Source: Lepus europaeus
Lineage: Eukaryota; Chordata; Mammalia; Lagomorpha; Leporidae
NCBI RefSeq assembly: GCF_033115175.1
Contig: NC_084850.1
Location: 806,001 to 870,000 of the forward strand
Length of the DNA stretch: 64,000 nt
Direction: 5' to 3'
The notes beneath the pieces are model-generated. The model worked only from the letters and a program-made list of their open reading frames with translations, searched no databases and was not told where the DNA came from. The position numbers and the translations under genes were made by a program. Shown one piece after another: positions 1 through 10,604 of the stretch (its first letter is position 1; each line of letters opens with the position of its first letter).

Positions 1-273
1 GGCAGCCCCAGCAAGGGGCACAGCCCTGCGAGGCCGCACGCCCTGCTCTGCATGGTGGGTCCTGCGAGCACGACGCGCCGGACAGGGAGGCCATGAAGAC
101 GGTTGTGGGGACATACGGGGGCAGAGGCCAGGTGTGCGGGGTGGGGGCAGCCGGGAAACCCCAGGGGGCATTGACCTTGCAGTTCCCAGCGTGCTGGTGG
201 CTCCCACAGTCAGAGGTTGAAGACTTGCAGTCTGAGCCAGCGAGAGAGAGGGAGAGAGAGAGAGGGAGAGAGA

Positions 274-312
<39 letters not shown>

Positions 313-472
313 AGGAGCCCGAGGCTCAGCCCCGGGGACCCCTTCTTCAGGGGAACTGCTATCCCTGCAGGAGGCTGTGGCAGCAGGGACTTGGGTTGGG
401 GGGGGGGGGGCTTCCCGCCTGCCGCAGCGGGGCCCTGGCCGGACGCCCCTCTCCATCTTTCTTCTCCACCAG
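1..472 (+). other. ARHGAP4: ARHGAP4 penultimate intron (partial), with GA microsatellite
   Basis: This stretch precedes the last ARHGAP4 exon. It ends in a pyrimidine-rich tract and an AG acceptor at 471-472. It contains a GA-rich microsatellite (about 239-310) and a G-run near 399-410. An upstream coding exon may lie within the first ~120 bases, where one frame is open from base 3, but I could not match it to the remembered protein, so no exon is called there. Confidence 0.6.
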
Positions 473-682
473 GCTGTGGCACAGCACATGGAGTCCGTGT
501 TTCAGGAGCTCTTGGGAAAGACAGCGGCGGCTACCTTGTCCGGCCCTGGCGCCCGCAGCCCGAAGCCAGTGGCCTGCAGCCGCCTAGGCAGGAGCAAAGG
601 CTTCTCCCGTGGCCCCGGGGCTGCGCCCGCCTCCTCAGAGTCCCATGCCCAGGGCCCGGACTCCATCTTCAAGCCACACTGA
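473..682 (+). CDS. ARHGAP4: ARHGAP4 last coding exon (Rho GTPase-activating protein 4, C-terminus)
   Basis: The exon opens in phase 0 directly after an AG acceptor and reads AVAQHMESVFQELLGKT, then a Pro/Ser-rich segment, RLGRSKGFSRGPGAAP, and ends DSIFKPH before TGA at 680-682. As I remember it, human ARHGAP4 ends with AVAQ.MDSVFKELLGKT, RLGRNKGFSRGPGAP and a terminal KPH, so the match is specific. ARHGAP4 is a srGAP-like F-BAR/RhoGAP/SH3 protein of haematopoietic and neuronal cells that stimulates GTP hydrolysis by Rho-family GTPases. Only the low-complexity tail after the SH3 domain is in the window; the rest lies before base 1. The gene converges tail to tail on AVPR2, as in other mammals. 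No stop or frameshift is seen. Confidence 0.85.
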   Translation, partial: AVAQHMESVFQELLGKTAAATLSGPGARSPKPVACSRLGRSKGFSRGPGAAPASSESHAQGPDSIFKPH

Positions 683-930
683 GCTGTTGTGGCAGAGCTG
701 CTGGCCAGGCTCCTTTACAGGCCCCGCCCTGTCCCAGAAGGCCACTGGCGAAGCGGGCCAGCCTACGCAGGCTTTCCGTCAGCCCTGTGGGAGGCAGCCG
801 AGCCAGGAGGCTGGGCCCGCCTCTCTGTGGCTCTGCCGGGGGGTGCAGTGGGGGGGGCGCATCAGCCTCTCCCTCAGCTGCGGGCGGACATTGGCGGTGA
901 TTCATAAAGACCTGTGCGTGGACTCCCCGG
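683..930 (+). other. ARHGAP4: ARHGAP4 3' UTR with candidate poly(A) signal
   Basis: GC-rich sequence follows the ARHGAP4 stop. A CATAAA hexamer at 903-908, a weak AATAAA variant, is followed by a GT-rich stretch typical of a cleavage/polyadenylation downstream element. No canonical AATAAA occurs between the stop and the SINE that starts near 1045, so this is the best candidate for the transcript end. Confidence 0.45.
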
Positions 931-1044
931 TGTGGGCCAGCTCTGTCCCGGGGGGCTGGGCAGGCGGGTGCAGGTCGGGAGGGCATCCCCCCGCATGTAG
1001 CTGTCTATCCAGGGGCTACGTTGATTGGAACCTGTACTTTGTTT

Positions 1045-1389
1045 TTCTTAATAGATTTATTTGAAACCCCGAGGGAGAGGGAGGGGGGAGGGGGAGAGGG
1101 AGAGGGAGAGGGCGAGGGCGAGGGAGAGGGAGAGGGAGAAGGATCTTCCATCTACAAGTTCACTCCCCAGATGGGTGCAACAGCCAGGGCTGGGCCAGCT
1201 TGAGGCCAGCCAGAAAGTCCATCCAGGCTTCCGACACAGGTGCAGGGGCCAAGCATCCGGGCCATCCTCCACTACTTTCCTAGGTGCACTGGCAGGGAGC
1301 TGCTTCAGCCGTGGAGGAGCCGGGACTCGAGCCACTGCCCTGATGGGGAAGCCGGCATCGCAAGCGGTGGCATAGCCCGCTGTGTCACA
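1045..1389 (-). repeat. C-repeat SINE (lagomorph), minus orientation
   Basis: It reads agatttatttgaaa, a GAGAGG-expanded purine tract, cttccatc, ttcactccccagatgg, then the inverted tRNA-like head ending in cacaacactggccc. It lies between the 3' ends of ARHGAP4 and AVPR2, so the two transcripts probably stop on either side of it. The purine tract is a GGGAGA-type minisatellite (1071-1140). Confidence 0.85.
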
Positions 1390-1915
1390 ACACTGGCCCT
1401 GCCCCTGTGCCTTTAAAGGCTTGGCTGCCAGCCTCGTGGGCTGCAGAGCCGTGCACACGTCTGTGGGTGTGAGGAGCTCCATGGAGGTCTGTGCAATGCC
1501 TCCGCATCCACTGAGTTCCTTCTCCAAGGAGAACCCTCGCTGCATGGAAATGAGCTGCAGTTATTACTGGCGACCGCAGTGGGAAGGGAGAGGCCAGAGA
1601 CAGGAAGCACCCTGGGGAGCACCTGCCAGGGTGGAAGGTTGCCTACTGCCCCCCCCCCCCCGCCCCCAACACCGTGGCCCTCTGCTGCACTCTCCCGTCA
1701 CGCCAGGCACAGAGGAGCTGCCTCGGGGGTCCCTCACGGTTTTGGAGCCCAAGGATGTCCTTGGACAACGGGGGCCGGGGAGCCCCAGAGGGGCAGAGCT
1801 TGCCCAGGGCCTCACGGTATGGCACAACAAACCGCAGGCTCTGGCCACTGCTGCACAGGCCCCTCTCTCCCAGCGGTTCCCAGGGCCAGCCCCGGGCAGG
1901 CAGGTGGCTGAGCTC
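1390..1915 (-). other. AVPR2: AVPR2 3' UTR and 3' flank
   Basis: This is GC-rich DNA downstream of the AVPR2 stop. It includes a C-run at about 1651-1662. No canonical AATAAA (TTTATT on the plus strand) is visible here outside the adjoining SINE, so the polyadenylation site cannot be placed. No other gene is apparent. Confidence 0.5.
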
Positions 1916-3666
1916 TCAGGACGCCGTGTCCTTGGCCAGCGAGGAGTTGGCGGTGGCGCAGGACTCGTCTTGGGGCCCCAGGCTGCGCAGAGTGTGCCTC
2001 CGAGCACAGCAGAGCCAGCTGCGCAGCTCCGACGAGACGCTGCTGCTGAAGGAGGCGTAGATCCAGGGGTTGGTGCAGCTGTTGAGGCTGGCCAGCAGCA
2101 TGAGTAGCACGAACGGGGGACCTGCGGGGTGTAGGAGGCCAGGCTGAGGCTCAGGGTGGCCGGGCGGGGCTGTGCTCCTAATGCCCGCGAGGGAGGGGTG
2201 CTCCGCATGAGCATGCACAAAGGGGGGACCTGCGGGGTGCAGGAGGCCAGGCTGAGGCTCAGGGTGGCCGGGCGGGGCTGTGCTCCTAACGCCTGCGAGG
2301 GAGGGGTGCTCCGCGTGAGCATGCAGCTGGGGGGAGGGAGTGGAGGAGCGAGGTGTGTGTGTGTGTGTGTGCCGCCAAGCCTGAGGACCGCCCCCCTTGG
2401 CCCTGGCCAAAGCCGCACCCACCTTCCCGAGGCGCCTCCGGGTCCCACACAGACCACAGCTGAACGAGGAAGAAGGGTGCCCAGCACAACACGTAGACAA
2501 TGACAATCACAAGCGTCATCCTCACGGTCTTGGCCACGGCTGCCGACACCCGGGCTCCCTCGCTGGGCCCACCTGTCCGGCGCCCTCCACGGCGGCCCCC
2601 AGCCCTCTCGGATGGCCCTGGCACCAGACTGGCGTGAATCTCTCTGAAGATGAGCACCTGACAGGCGGCGATACCCAGGGCAGGTGCCACAAACACCATC
2701 AGGGCGATCCAGGTAACATAGGCACGAAGGCCCCAGGGCTCCACAAACTGGGCCCAGCAGTCAAACACCCCGCTGCCGTCTCCCACGTCGCGCTGGGCAA
2801 AGATGAAGAGCTGGGGCAGGCTGAGGAGCAGGGAGAAGGCCCAGGCCACCAGCACTGGCCGGTTCCAGTGTGCCCCACCTCCGTGGCGGTATGCCAGCAT
2901 GGGGCGGCAGATGGCACGGTGGCGGTCCAGCGTCATGGCCAGGATCATGTAGGAGGAGGCATACATGCCCACCATCTGCAGGTACTTGACAGCCCGACAT
3001 AAGGCATCAGGCCCGTGGAAGCGGTCGGTAGCATCCCAGGCCAACTGGGGCAGCACTTGGAACAGCGCCACGGCCAGGTCAGCCAGGCACAAGTGGCCGA
3101 TGAAGACGTGCATGGGCGCCCAGCGGCCCCGCCGGCCCCGCCGTGCCAGGGCCCCCAGCACCAGGCCGTTGCTCAGGGCCACGGCCACGAAGACAGTGGA
3201 GAGCAGGGCCAGTTCTGCACGGACTAGCACCGGGTTCCGGGCGCCCACTGGCTCCTTCTGGCTGCCGTTGCCGGGCGGGCTGGGTGGAGAGAGGGGCCTG
3301 GGTGCAGCTGGGGGTGGGGGAGCACTGAATCAGGCAGCGGCTGTGCACGGGGCCAAGCAGGGTCCCACCCAGTGCCTCCCGCTTCCCTCGCTCCCCTGCT
3401 CTACGGAAGCCACATCTGTGCCCCAGGCTCCTGGGCCGGGAAGGACAGGGCAGCGTCAGCCCAGCCCCAGCCCGGGAGTGCTGGGTAGAGCCTGCCCTCC
3501 CCTCCTCTCCTGCCAGCCCCCCACCCCCCAGGGGGGAGAGGAGGGTGAGGAAGGTCTCAGAACAAGGGCTGCTTCCCTCCATCAAACCCACTCAGCCACC
3601 GGGCTCAGCACAGCCGGGCCGGCAGGGCCCAGTGGCTGGAACGCTACCTGAAGTGGTGGACGCCAT
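1916..3666 (-). CDS. AVPR2: AVPR2, vasopressin V2 receptor (three coding exons)
   Basis: Coding exons on the minus strand are 3666-3648 (MASTTS plus 1 nt), 3307-2423 and 2121-1916 (stop TCA at 1916-1918). Together they make 1110 nt, or 369 aa, against 371 in human. The human first Met is GTG here, so translation starts at the second human Met. The product is a class A 7-TM receptor that couples vasopressin to Gs/cAMP in renal collecting-duct cells and drives aquaporin-2 insertion. Visible hallmarks are an NGS glycosylation site in the N-tail, [12 protein letters not shown] after TM1, the DRH motif (not DRY) in [11 protein letters not shown], the DCW cysteine of extracellular loop 2, [10 protein letters not shown] in TM6, NPWIYASF in TM7, the palmitoylated CC pair in SWLCCAR, and a C-tail ending SSLAKDTAS. 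The human second loop cysteine (DCWAC) is Gln here. The frame is intact throughout. Orientation is head to head with L1CAM. Confidence 0.96.
2122..2337. repeat. 108-bp tandem duplication carrying a second splice acceptor
   Basis: Unit A (2122-2229) and unit B (2230-2337) both read ctgcggggtg.aggaggccag, then gctgaggctcagggtggccg, then ctccgc.tgagcatgca. They differ at only a few positions over most of their length. The duplicated stretch includes the last bases of the intron and the first seven or so of exon 3, so an identical CCCCGCAG|GTCCCC acceptor appears at 2229/2230 as well as at 2121/2122. Confidence 0.9.
2122..2422 (-). other. AVPR2: AVPR2 intron 2, enlarged by a tandem duplication
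   Basis: The donor is GAAG|GTGGGTG (exon ends at 2423) and the acceptor CCCGCAG|GTCCCC (exon starts at 2121). The intron is 301 bp; the human intron, as I recall, is about 106 bp. It contains a (GT)n run at about 2351-2371 and two nearly identical 108-bp units. Unspliced, it is open in the exon-3 frame, so retention or use of the upstream acceptor would not cause an immediate stop. Confidence 0.85.
3308..3647 (-). other. AVPR2: AVPR2 intron 1
   Basis: On the minus strand the donor is TTCAG|GTAGCG at 3647/3646 and the acceptor CCCCCAG|CTGCACCC at 3308. The 340-bp length resembles the human intron 1 of roughly 360 bp. It splits the codon for Ala7 after its first base, as in human. It is GC-rich with no repeat. 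Confidence 0.85.
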
Positions 3667-3710
3667 GAGCACGATGGGGCCGCGGCAGGTGTCCTGAGTG
3701 CCTGCGGGAG
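3667..3710 (-). other. AVPR2: AVPR2 5' UTR next to the start codon, with candidate acceptor
   Basis: Read on the minus strand, CTCAGGACACCTGCC followed by GCTCATGG closely follows the human AVPR2 leader as I remember it. Just upstream is TCCCGCAG|GCACTC, a good acceptor, so a separate upstream non-coding exon is likely. A plausible partner donor, GCCAG|GTAAGGGG, is at 3987/3986. The pairing is inferred. Confidence 0.5.
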
Positions 3711-5420
3711 ACAGGGCCAACTCAGCCTCCACCAAGGGGCCAGCCCTCCACCCGCCCGGGGCTCTGGACCGCAGCTGGTGGGAGACTCAGGGCAGTGCTT
3801 GCCGGGCCGGCGTGTGCGCAGGCAGGATAGAGAGGGGTAGGGAAACAGACAGGTGCCCAGGCCAGCGGGCCAGCCAGCCAGACTTGGGAGTAGGCACCCG
3901 AGGCGAACGCATAGACCCCTGCTCTGACTGAGAACTGGGCGGGAGGGGCTGGCTGGACCCCCGAGGCCCCTTCGGAAGCCCCTTACCTGGCTGGGCTCTT
4001 GGGCTCCCCGGGCAGCTGGGCAGAGGCGTGAAGGTGCTTCTAGCTCCGGATCTGCTCTCCATCGCCGCCCCGCCCCAAGCCAGCCTCCCAGTGACCTGCC
4101 CAGGCGAGGACTTCCTCCCCTGCCCCTCCCCCACACCCCTCCCTGGCCCCTCTCCGCAGGCAGCAGGTTCCCAGCCTCCTCCATCTCCCTTCCTGCCCCT
4201 GGCCTCTGTCTCTGTGGTCTGCATCCAGGCCTCGTGCCCTGGGACTGCCACCCCCACCCCTCGGGGCCTGCCTTCTTAGAACATCTCTCTCTTTTTTATA
4301 AGTGGGGAAACTGAGGCCAGGCATGGCCTGGAAAAACTGCGCCTTTGGTCCCCCTTATGGTGGTGGTGAGGAAGGGGTAAAAGGACAAACAGTTCCAGCA
4401 CCCTGAGGACAGCCCCTCCTACGCCCCTCCTTCTCCTCCTCAATTAGGACCCAGGGAGATGAGGGGCAGGAAGTGAGGTGGGGGAGTGGGGGGGAGGCAG
4501 GCTAGGCTTAAAGCGCCCCTGTGCAATCTGGCTTCCTCCCCAGGGGCTGGCGTGTGGATGGTGCCAGACACCCACACCCTCTTCCTCCTCCGTGCACTGC
4601 CCTGGCCGGATCTCCCCCAGGAGGAGAAGCCTTCCGACCTTCGGGCACTCTTTTGCTTGCTCTCTGTCACACACGTGCGCATACAGGCTTGTGCACACCC
4701 ACCCACCCACACACATGCGCACACGTGCACATGAACACTTCCTGCTAGGATGCCCACACCCTGTGTTCCCTGTGCCTGTTCCGTGTGGCGGGACCAAGAG
4801 GGAAGTTTCCTGACCAGGGCCTTGGGGCCGTCCTTCCACCCTCCCCCCTTTCTCCCCTCCCATCCTCCCTCCTCCCTCCCCCTCAGCCCCTGAAGCCCAG
4901 ACCCAGCGCCTTCCTTCCTGTTTGTCCTCTGTTGAGCTGCAAGGCTGGAGATGCAGGCAGCTTCGCACCATGCCCACCCCCTCTTTCTGGGATGTGGACT
5001 CACAAGCACGTGCCACACAGCGCACTCACACACCGCACCTGTACACGTGTGGCACGGTTTCTGCAGCCCCCTTGGCGAGTGGGTTGCAGAAGGCTGGCAC
5101 CCCAAGCCTGCACACTGGAGCCCAGCGTTCTCTCTGCAGCTAGCCCAGACACAGGAGTCCAGGAAAAGCCACTGGGGAAATGTCTTACCTACCCAGCACT
5201 TCGTTTCTTCCTTCCCTTGGGTGCTGGCCCAGGGTGGCCTCTGGGGATTTGGTATCAAGGACACCAATTTTCTTGTCACACGATGACACCTCTTAGTTGG
5301 CATAGAAGGCTCCTGGACTGGGAACAGGACAAAGCAAGACTCAAGTCCTGCCTTGCTGCTGCCTAGGCTATTCACAGGAAATACCTGAAAGGTGTTCCCT
5401 TCATATACTGGACGAAGAAG
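3711..5420. other. AVPR2 upstream region, mostly unique
   Basis: GC-rich DNA probably contains the AVPR2 promoter and a non-coding exon ending near 3987. A short MIR-like remnant (ggggaaactgaggcc) is seen near 4298-4325. A CA-rich tract with alternating purines and pyrimidines lies at 4675-4735. No convincing coding exon was found on either strand. Confidence 0.5.
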
Positions 5421-5421
5421 A

Positions 5422-5690
5422 TGGGCCGGTGCCATCGCACAGCAGGTTGAACTGCTGCCTGCCAAGCTGGCATGCCTTATGGGCGCCGGTTCGAATCCCG
5501 GTGCTCCCTGCTGATGCGCCTTGGAAAGCAGTGCGAGATGGCCCAAGTGCTTGGGGCCCTGCACCCACAGGGGAAACCCAAATGGAGTTCCAGGCTCCTG
5601 GCAGCCATTTGGAGAGTGAGCCAGTGGATGGATGACCTCCCTCTTCCTCTCTCTCTACTCTGCCTTTCAAATAAATAAATCTTAAGAGAG
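5422..5690 (+). repeat. C-repeat SINE, plus orientation
   Basis: It has the head gggccggtgccatcgcacag, a B-box-like ggttcgaatcc, gatggcccaagtgcttgggg, and the tail tttcaaataaataaatctta followed by GA repeats. Confidence 0.85.
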
Positions 5691-5890
5691 AGAGAGAGAC
5701 AGAGAGACAAAGAGGCAGAGAGAGAGAGAGGGAGGAGCCAGCCAAGGACTCCATAGAAACAGTGATGGAGAAGCTGGGAGAAGAGGGACAGGTGCACAGG
5801 CAGTGAGAGGTCACACCCCAGCAGGTGCTAGCATGAGTGGAGAGTATACTGCCTAGGAAGGCGCCAAATGATGGCACGGGATCTGTAATT

Positions 5891-6214
5891 TTTTTAAAGA
5901 TTTATTTTTATTTGAAAGTCAGAGTTACACAGAGAAAGAAGTGGAGGCAGAAGAGGTCTTCCATCCACTGGTTCACTCCCCAGACGGCTGCAATGACCAG
6001 AGCTGTGCTGATCCAAAGCCAGAAGCCAGGAGGTTCTCCTGGGTCTCCCACACGGGTGCAGGGGCCCAAGGACTTGGGCCATCTTCTACTGTTTTCCTAG
6101 GCCATAGTAGAGAGCTGGATTGGAAGTGGAGCAGCCAGGACTCGAACTGGCAGCCTTAGGGGATGCTGGCGCTGCAGGCCAGGGCTTTAACTGGCTGTGC
6201 TACAACATTGGCTC
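5891..6214 (-). repeat. C-repeat SINE, minus orientation
   Basis: It opens with aaagatttatttttatttgaaa and closes with the inverted head ctgtgctacaacattggctcc. The box sequence aggactcgaactggcagcc is visible. Confidence 0.85.
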
Positions 6215-6508
6215 CTCTAAGTTTCTCTTTAAGTAATGTCTTTGCCTTGGGCCAGTTGAGGAGTTCAAGGCTAAGCCCCTAGACGGCCTCAAGGTCGTCC
6301 TTTAAGGGCCAGGCAGCCTGAGAGGAGGGGTGCTTTTGGCGAGACGTGTCCCTGCGCAGGGACAGCTGATGGCGGTTCCCGTCGGGAGCTCTTCTAGTCC
6401 TTGCTGCTGCCTCCCTCGGTCCTGAGCTCAGGCGGCGGCATAGGCAGCGATTGCTCGCCTTCTCCAGAGTGACGTGTACAGATTAGCGGTAGGGGTGGGT
6501 CTCAGGTG
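6215..6508. other. Unique spacer
   Basis: About 290 bp of GC-balanced sequence between two SINEs. I recognise no repeat family, gene or RNA in it. Confidence 0.4.
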
Positions 6509-6773
6509 CATGGTTTACAGTCGCATCGGGACTTCTGCATCCCTGAGCCGAGCAGCAAGGTTCGAGTCTTGGCTCTCCTCCTGATTGCGGCTTTGTGCTA
6601 AGGTGCACCTGCAGAGACAGCAGGTGAAGGCTTAGGCAGCTGGCTCCTTGCCTCTAGCTTGGGAGACTGGGATTGAGTTCCTAGCTCTTGGCTTCAGCCT
6701 GGCCTAGCTCTAGCAGATGGGAGATTTCTGTCTGTCTGTCTGTCTCTGTCTCCACCTTTGAAATAAATAAAAA
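6509..6773 (+). repeat. Old C-repeat SINE, plus orientation
   Basis: A diverged copy. The central aaggttcgagtcttggctctcc and the tail cacctttgaaataaataaaaatc are recognisable; the head is poorly preserved. Confidence 0.65.
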
Positions 6774-7183
6774 TCAGCTTTATTATGGTCTGACTAGCGT
6801 ACAATAAAATTCACTAATTTTAATTGTGCAGTTTGGTAAGATTTCACAAATGTCTGCAGTTGTGTAACCCCCATCAACATCATGATATAGAACAGACATT
6901 TGCATTGTTCCACAACGTTCCCCCATGATCCTTTGCACTCAACCTCTCTTGACCCTGGCAACCAGGGATCCATCACTGTAGAGTTGCCTTTTCTTGAATT
7001 TTACATAAATCAGATGGACTTTGCATCTGGTTGCCTTGGCACCTTGCAGGTTTATCTGTGCCATGCTCGGCACCTTGTTCCCATTGGGCGCTGAGCTGTG
7101 GGATGGGGGAGGCACCATGACCGCTGATAGGTCGTTGTTCAGAGGCTGTGGCTACTCTAAACGCCCGAGTACAAGCTTTGATT

Positions 7184-7480
7184 GGTGAAATGTATTTATT
7201 TCATTCATCTGAAAGAGAGACAGAGACGGACAGAAATCCCTCATCCACTGGTCCACTTCCCAAATGCCACAAAGACCAAGATGGGTCTGGGGCTGAGGCC
7301 AGGAGCCCATCCACATATTCCCCATGGGCGGCAGGGACCCAAGGACTTGAACCATAACTGCTGCTTCCCAGGGTCTGCATTCTCAGGAGCTTGGGTGGGG
7401 ACTGGCACTGTGGTGGGTAAAATCTTTAGGGGAAAAAAAGTGAAGATGGGATTCGAACCCAGGCACTTCAATATGTGATG
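7184..7480 (-). repeat. C-repeat SINE, minus orientation
   Basis: tgaaatgtatttatttcattcatctgaaag opens it and the box aacccaggcacttcaatatg closes it. It sits inside the old L1. Confidence 0.7.
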
Positions 7481-7522
7481 TGAGCACCTTTCTTTCTCTC
7501 TCTCTCTCTTTCTTTCTGGTAA

Positions 7523-7561
7523 GATTTTATTTATTTATTTATTTATTATTTATAGAGTTAC

Positions 7562-7593
<32 letters not shown>

Positions 7594-7936
7594 TTCCATC
7601 TGCTGATTCATTCTTCAGATGACCATCCAGGCCTCCCACATGGATGCAGGGGTCCAAGCACTGGGGCCATGTTCTGCTGTTTGCCCAGGCGCATTAACAG
7701 GAAGCTACATCAGAAGCAGATCGGGGCCAGTGCTGTGGTGTAGACAGTAAAGTTGCTGCCTGCATTGCTGGCATCCCCTATGGGTGCCGGTTCGAGTCAC
7801 AGCTGCTCCACTTCCAATCCAGCTCTCTGCTAATAGCCTGGGAAAACAGTAGAAGATGGCCCAGGTCCTTGGGCCCCTGCACCCACATGGGAGACCCAGA
7901 AGAAGCTCCTGACTCCTGGCTTCAGATTGGTGCAAC

Positions 7937-7992
<56 letters not shown>

Positions 7993-8150
7993 GCTGCCTT
8001 TCTGTGACTCTGCCTTTCAAATAAATACATGAATAAATAAATCTTTAAAAAAAGAAGCAGATCACCCAGGACTCAAACCAGTGCTGCAATATGGAATGTT
8101 GGCATCACAGGAGGTGCCTTAACCCGCAGTGCCACTAGGCCCGCCCCTGG
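7523..8150 (-). repeat. C-repeat SINE interrupted by a second SINE
   Basis: A minus-orientation copy starts at aagattttatttatttattt (7521) and runs to 7722. It resumes at 8064 and ends at the inverted head near 8150. The gap is a plus-orientation SINE at 7723-8052. Confidence 0.8.
7723..8052 (+). repeat. Inner C-repeat SINE with target-site duplication
   Basis: It runs from ggggccagtgctgtggtgta to an AATAAATAAATCTTTAAAA tail and has a long (TC)n tract (7937-7990). The flanks carry an 11-bp direct repeat, AGAAGCAGATC, at 7712-7722 and 8053-8063, which proves insertion into the older SINE. Confidence 0.92.
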
Positions 8151-8401
8151 ATGTGAGCACCTTAATATCTGCACCAAATGTCCACGACAACATGTTTGAG
8201 TTTTTCCAAATACTTACCAGTAGGGTTACTGGCTCACGTGATAAACATTAGATTTAAGTTTATCAGAAATTCCTGCATTGTTTTCAAGACTTGTTGTACG
8301 CTTTTAGATTCCTGCTAGCGCTATCTGGGATTTCTATTTCTGCATCTTGGCCAGGTTTAGATATTATCAGTGTTTACATGTTTAGCCTCTTTAATTTTTT
8401 A

Positions 8402-9725
8402 AAAAAATATTTATTTATTTATTTTAAAAGATTTATTTATTTATTTGAAAGGCAGAGTTACAGAGAGGCAGAGGCACAGAGGGAGAGAGAGAGAGGTGTC
8501 CTTCCATCTGCTAGTTCACTTCCCAGATGGTCGCAATGGTTGGAGCTGAGCCAATCTGAAGCCAGGAGCTTCCTCGGGTTCTCCCACTTGGGTACAGGGG
8601 CCCAAGGACTTGGGCCATCTTCTACTGCTTTCCCAGGCCATAGCAGAGAGCTGGACTGGAAGAGGAGCAGCCAGGACTTGAACCGGTGCCGATATGGGAT
8701 GCCAGCACTGCAGGCAGTGGCTTTACCCGCTATGCCACAGTGATGAACCTCCAAAATTTATTTATTTATTTATTTGAGTCAGGATAAAGCTGCCAACTGC
8801 CACCCAACCACCCAGCTCTGGTTGTTGCGGCCATTTGGGGAATGAACCAGTGGATGGAAGACCTCTCTTTCTGTCTCTCTCTCTGACTTTCAAATAAATA
8901 AATAAATCTTTTTTTTTTTAAATTTTAAAAGCTATTTATTTGAAAGAGAGAGAGGAAGAGAGAGAAAGAGAGACCTTCCACCCACTGGTTGGCTTCTCTA
9001 ATGCCCTCAGCAGTTGGGGCTGGGTCAGGCCAAAGCCAGGAGCCCAGAACCCCATCCGGGTCTCCCATGTGGGTGGCACTTGCACCATCACCCACTGCCT
9101 TCCCTGATGTGTTAGCAGGAAGCTGGAAGGGAAGTGCAGATTTTCTGGAACGCGAACAGGCACTCTGATATGGGTTGTAAGTGTCCCAAGTGGCGGCCCA
9201 ACCAGCTGTACCACGGCACCCACCTCAGCCTCCTTATTTTTTTTTTTTTTTTATCTATTTGGAAGACAGAGCGACAGAGAAAGAGGTCTCCCTTTTGCTG
9301 GTTCACTCTGCAGATGCCCAGGGCTGAGTGGAGCTCAGGCACTCCACCCCCTGCTGCCTTCCAAAGTGTTCTGTAGTGGAATTGGGAGCAGAGCCAGGGC
9401 TTGAACCCAGGTGTTCCGATACGGGGTGTGGGTGTCCCAATCAGTGGCAACCTCCACACATACGTGATGTTGTTAATTTCCATGTATTTATTGGAGAGGC
9501 AGAGAGAGGCAGAGAGAGACAGAGAGAGACAGAGAGTGAGAGCGCTCCTATGTACTGGTTTAGCCCCCAAACTCTTGCAATGGCCAAGCTGGGCCCCGGG
9601 CTGGAGCTGAGCCGTGGGTTGCAGGAGCTGACTTGCGTGAGCAGCCCACAGTGCTGCCTGCCAGGTGTGCCATAGTGGGAGACTGAAGTCAGGAGCAGAG
9701 CAAGTGGGGCGCAGCATCCTCGCTG
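8402..9725. repeat. Cluster of C-repeat SINEs
   Basis: Five SINE pieces abut: a minus copy at 8402-8750, a plus 3' piece at 8785-8912, and minus copies at 8913-9230, 9231-9465 and about 9470-9725. Each minus copy shows the order A/T-rich tail, GA tract, ttcactc.cag and gaacc.gg box. The last two are the most diverged. Confidence 0.75.
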
Positions 9726-9984
9726 CCGTCTGAACCCCTCACTGACACTCGAATTCGCATCGCCCTTATGGCTGGTGACGTTGAGGACCTTTGATTGAAT
9801 TATTTGCTTTTGTGGTGAAGCGAAGTTCTTGTTGTGCCTGTGGGCCTCCGGGTGTTTGCAGACTGTCCTAGCGTGGGTGTTGTGTGCACTGAAGACCCCA
9901 GCCTTAGTCCCATATTCCAGGCTCTGGGTTCAGGTCTGCCTCCGCCTCCACCGCCACTTCTGAAGATCCAGTGTCCAGCAAACG

Positions 9985-10484
9985 TGCTCAGGAGGCAGCA
10001 CACGGCGGCTCAAGTGCTTGAGTCCCTGCTACTCATGTGGGGGCTCAGATGGAGCACCTGGGTCCTGGCTTTGGCCTGGCCCAGCCTCAACTGCTGTGGC
10101 CGTTTTGGGGAGTAAATCAGTGGATAGAAGATCTCAATCTCTCTCTCTCTCCCACTTTGCTTTTCAAATACATTTTTAAAAAATCTTTGAAAAAATATTG
10201 AATTACCTTTGCTAAAATATCAATGATCAGGGGCCAGCATTGTGGCATAGGTCAAGCCACTGCCTGTGGCGCCAGCATCCCATATGGTGCACCGGTTTGA
10301 GTCCTGGCTGCTCCTCTCCTGATCCAACTTCCTGCTAATGCACCTGGGAAGGCAGTGGAGGATGGCCCAAGTGCTTGGGGCCCTGCACCCGCATGGGAGA
10401 CCTGGAAGAAGCTCCTGGCTCCTGGCTTCAGCCTGGTTCCGCCCTGGGTTCTTGAGGCCATTTCTGGAGCGAAGCAGCAGATGG

Positions 10485-10519
<35 letters not shown>

Positions 10520-10545
10520 TGCACCTTTCAAATGAATACATAAAC
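9985..10545 (+). repeat. Two C-repeat SINEs, plus orientation
   Basis: An older 5'-truncated copy lies at about 9985-10190 and a good copy at 10229-10545 (gggccagcattgtggcatag head, (TC)n tract, tttcaaatgaatacataaac tail). Unique or L1 DNA lies between them. Confidence 0.8.
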
Positions 10546-10604
10546 ACCCTGTTGTTCTTTCTCAAAATCGTTGTGGCTGCCTTGACTTCTACGGTAAATC
10601 TGGG

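Noticed and set aside
1916-2506. A 196-codon open frame covering AVPR2 exon 3 plus intron 2
   Set aside because: It is exon 3 read backwards into the intron. The proper splice gives the conserved receptor sequence. Only the alternative acceptor within it is kept, as a finding.
5422-5690. tRNA genes at ggttcgaatcc boxes
   Set aside because: These boxes belong to the tRNA-derived heads of C-repeat SINEs. No full cloverleaf was found here or in the other copies.
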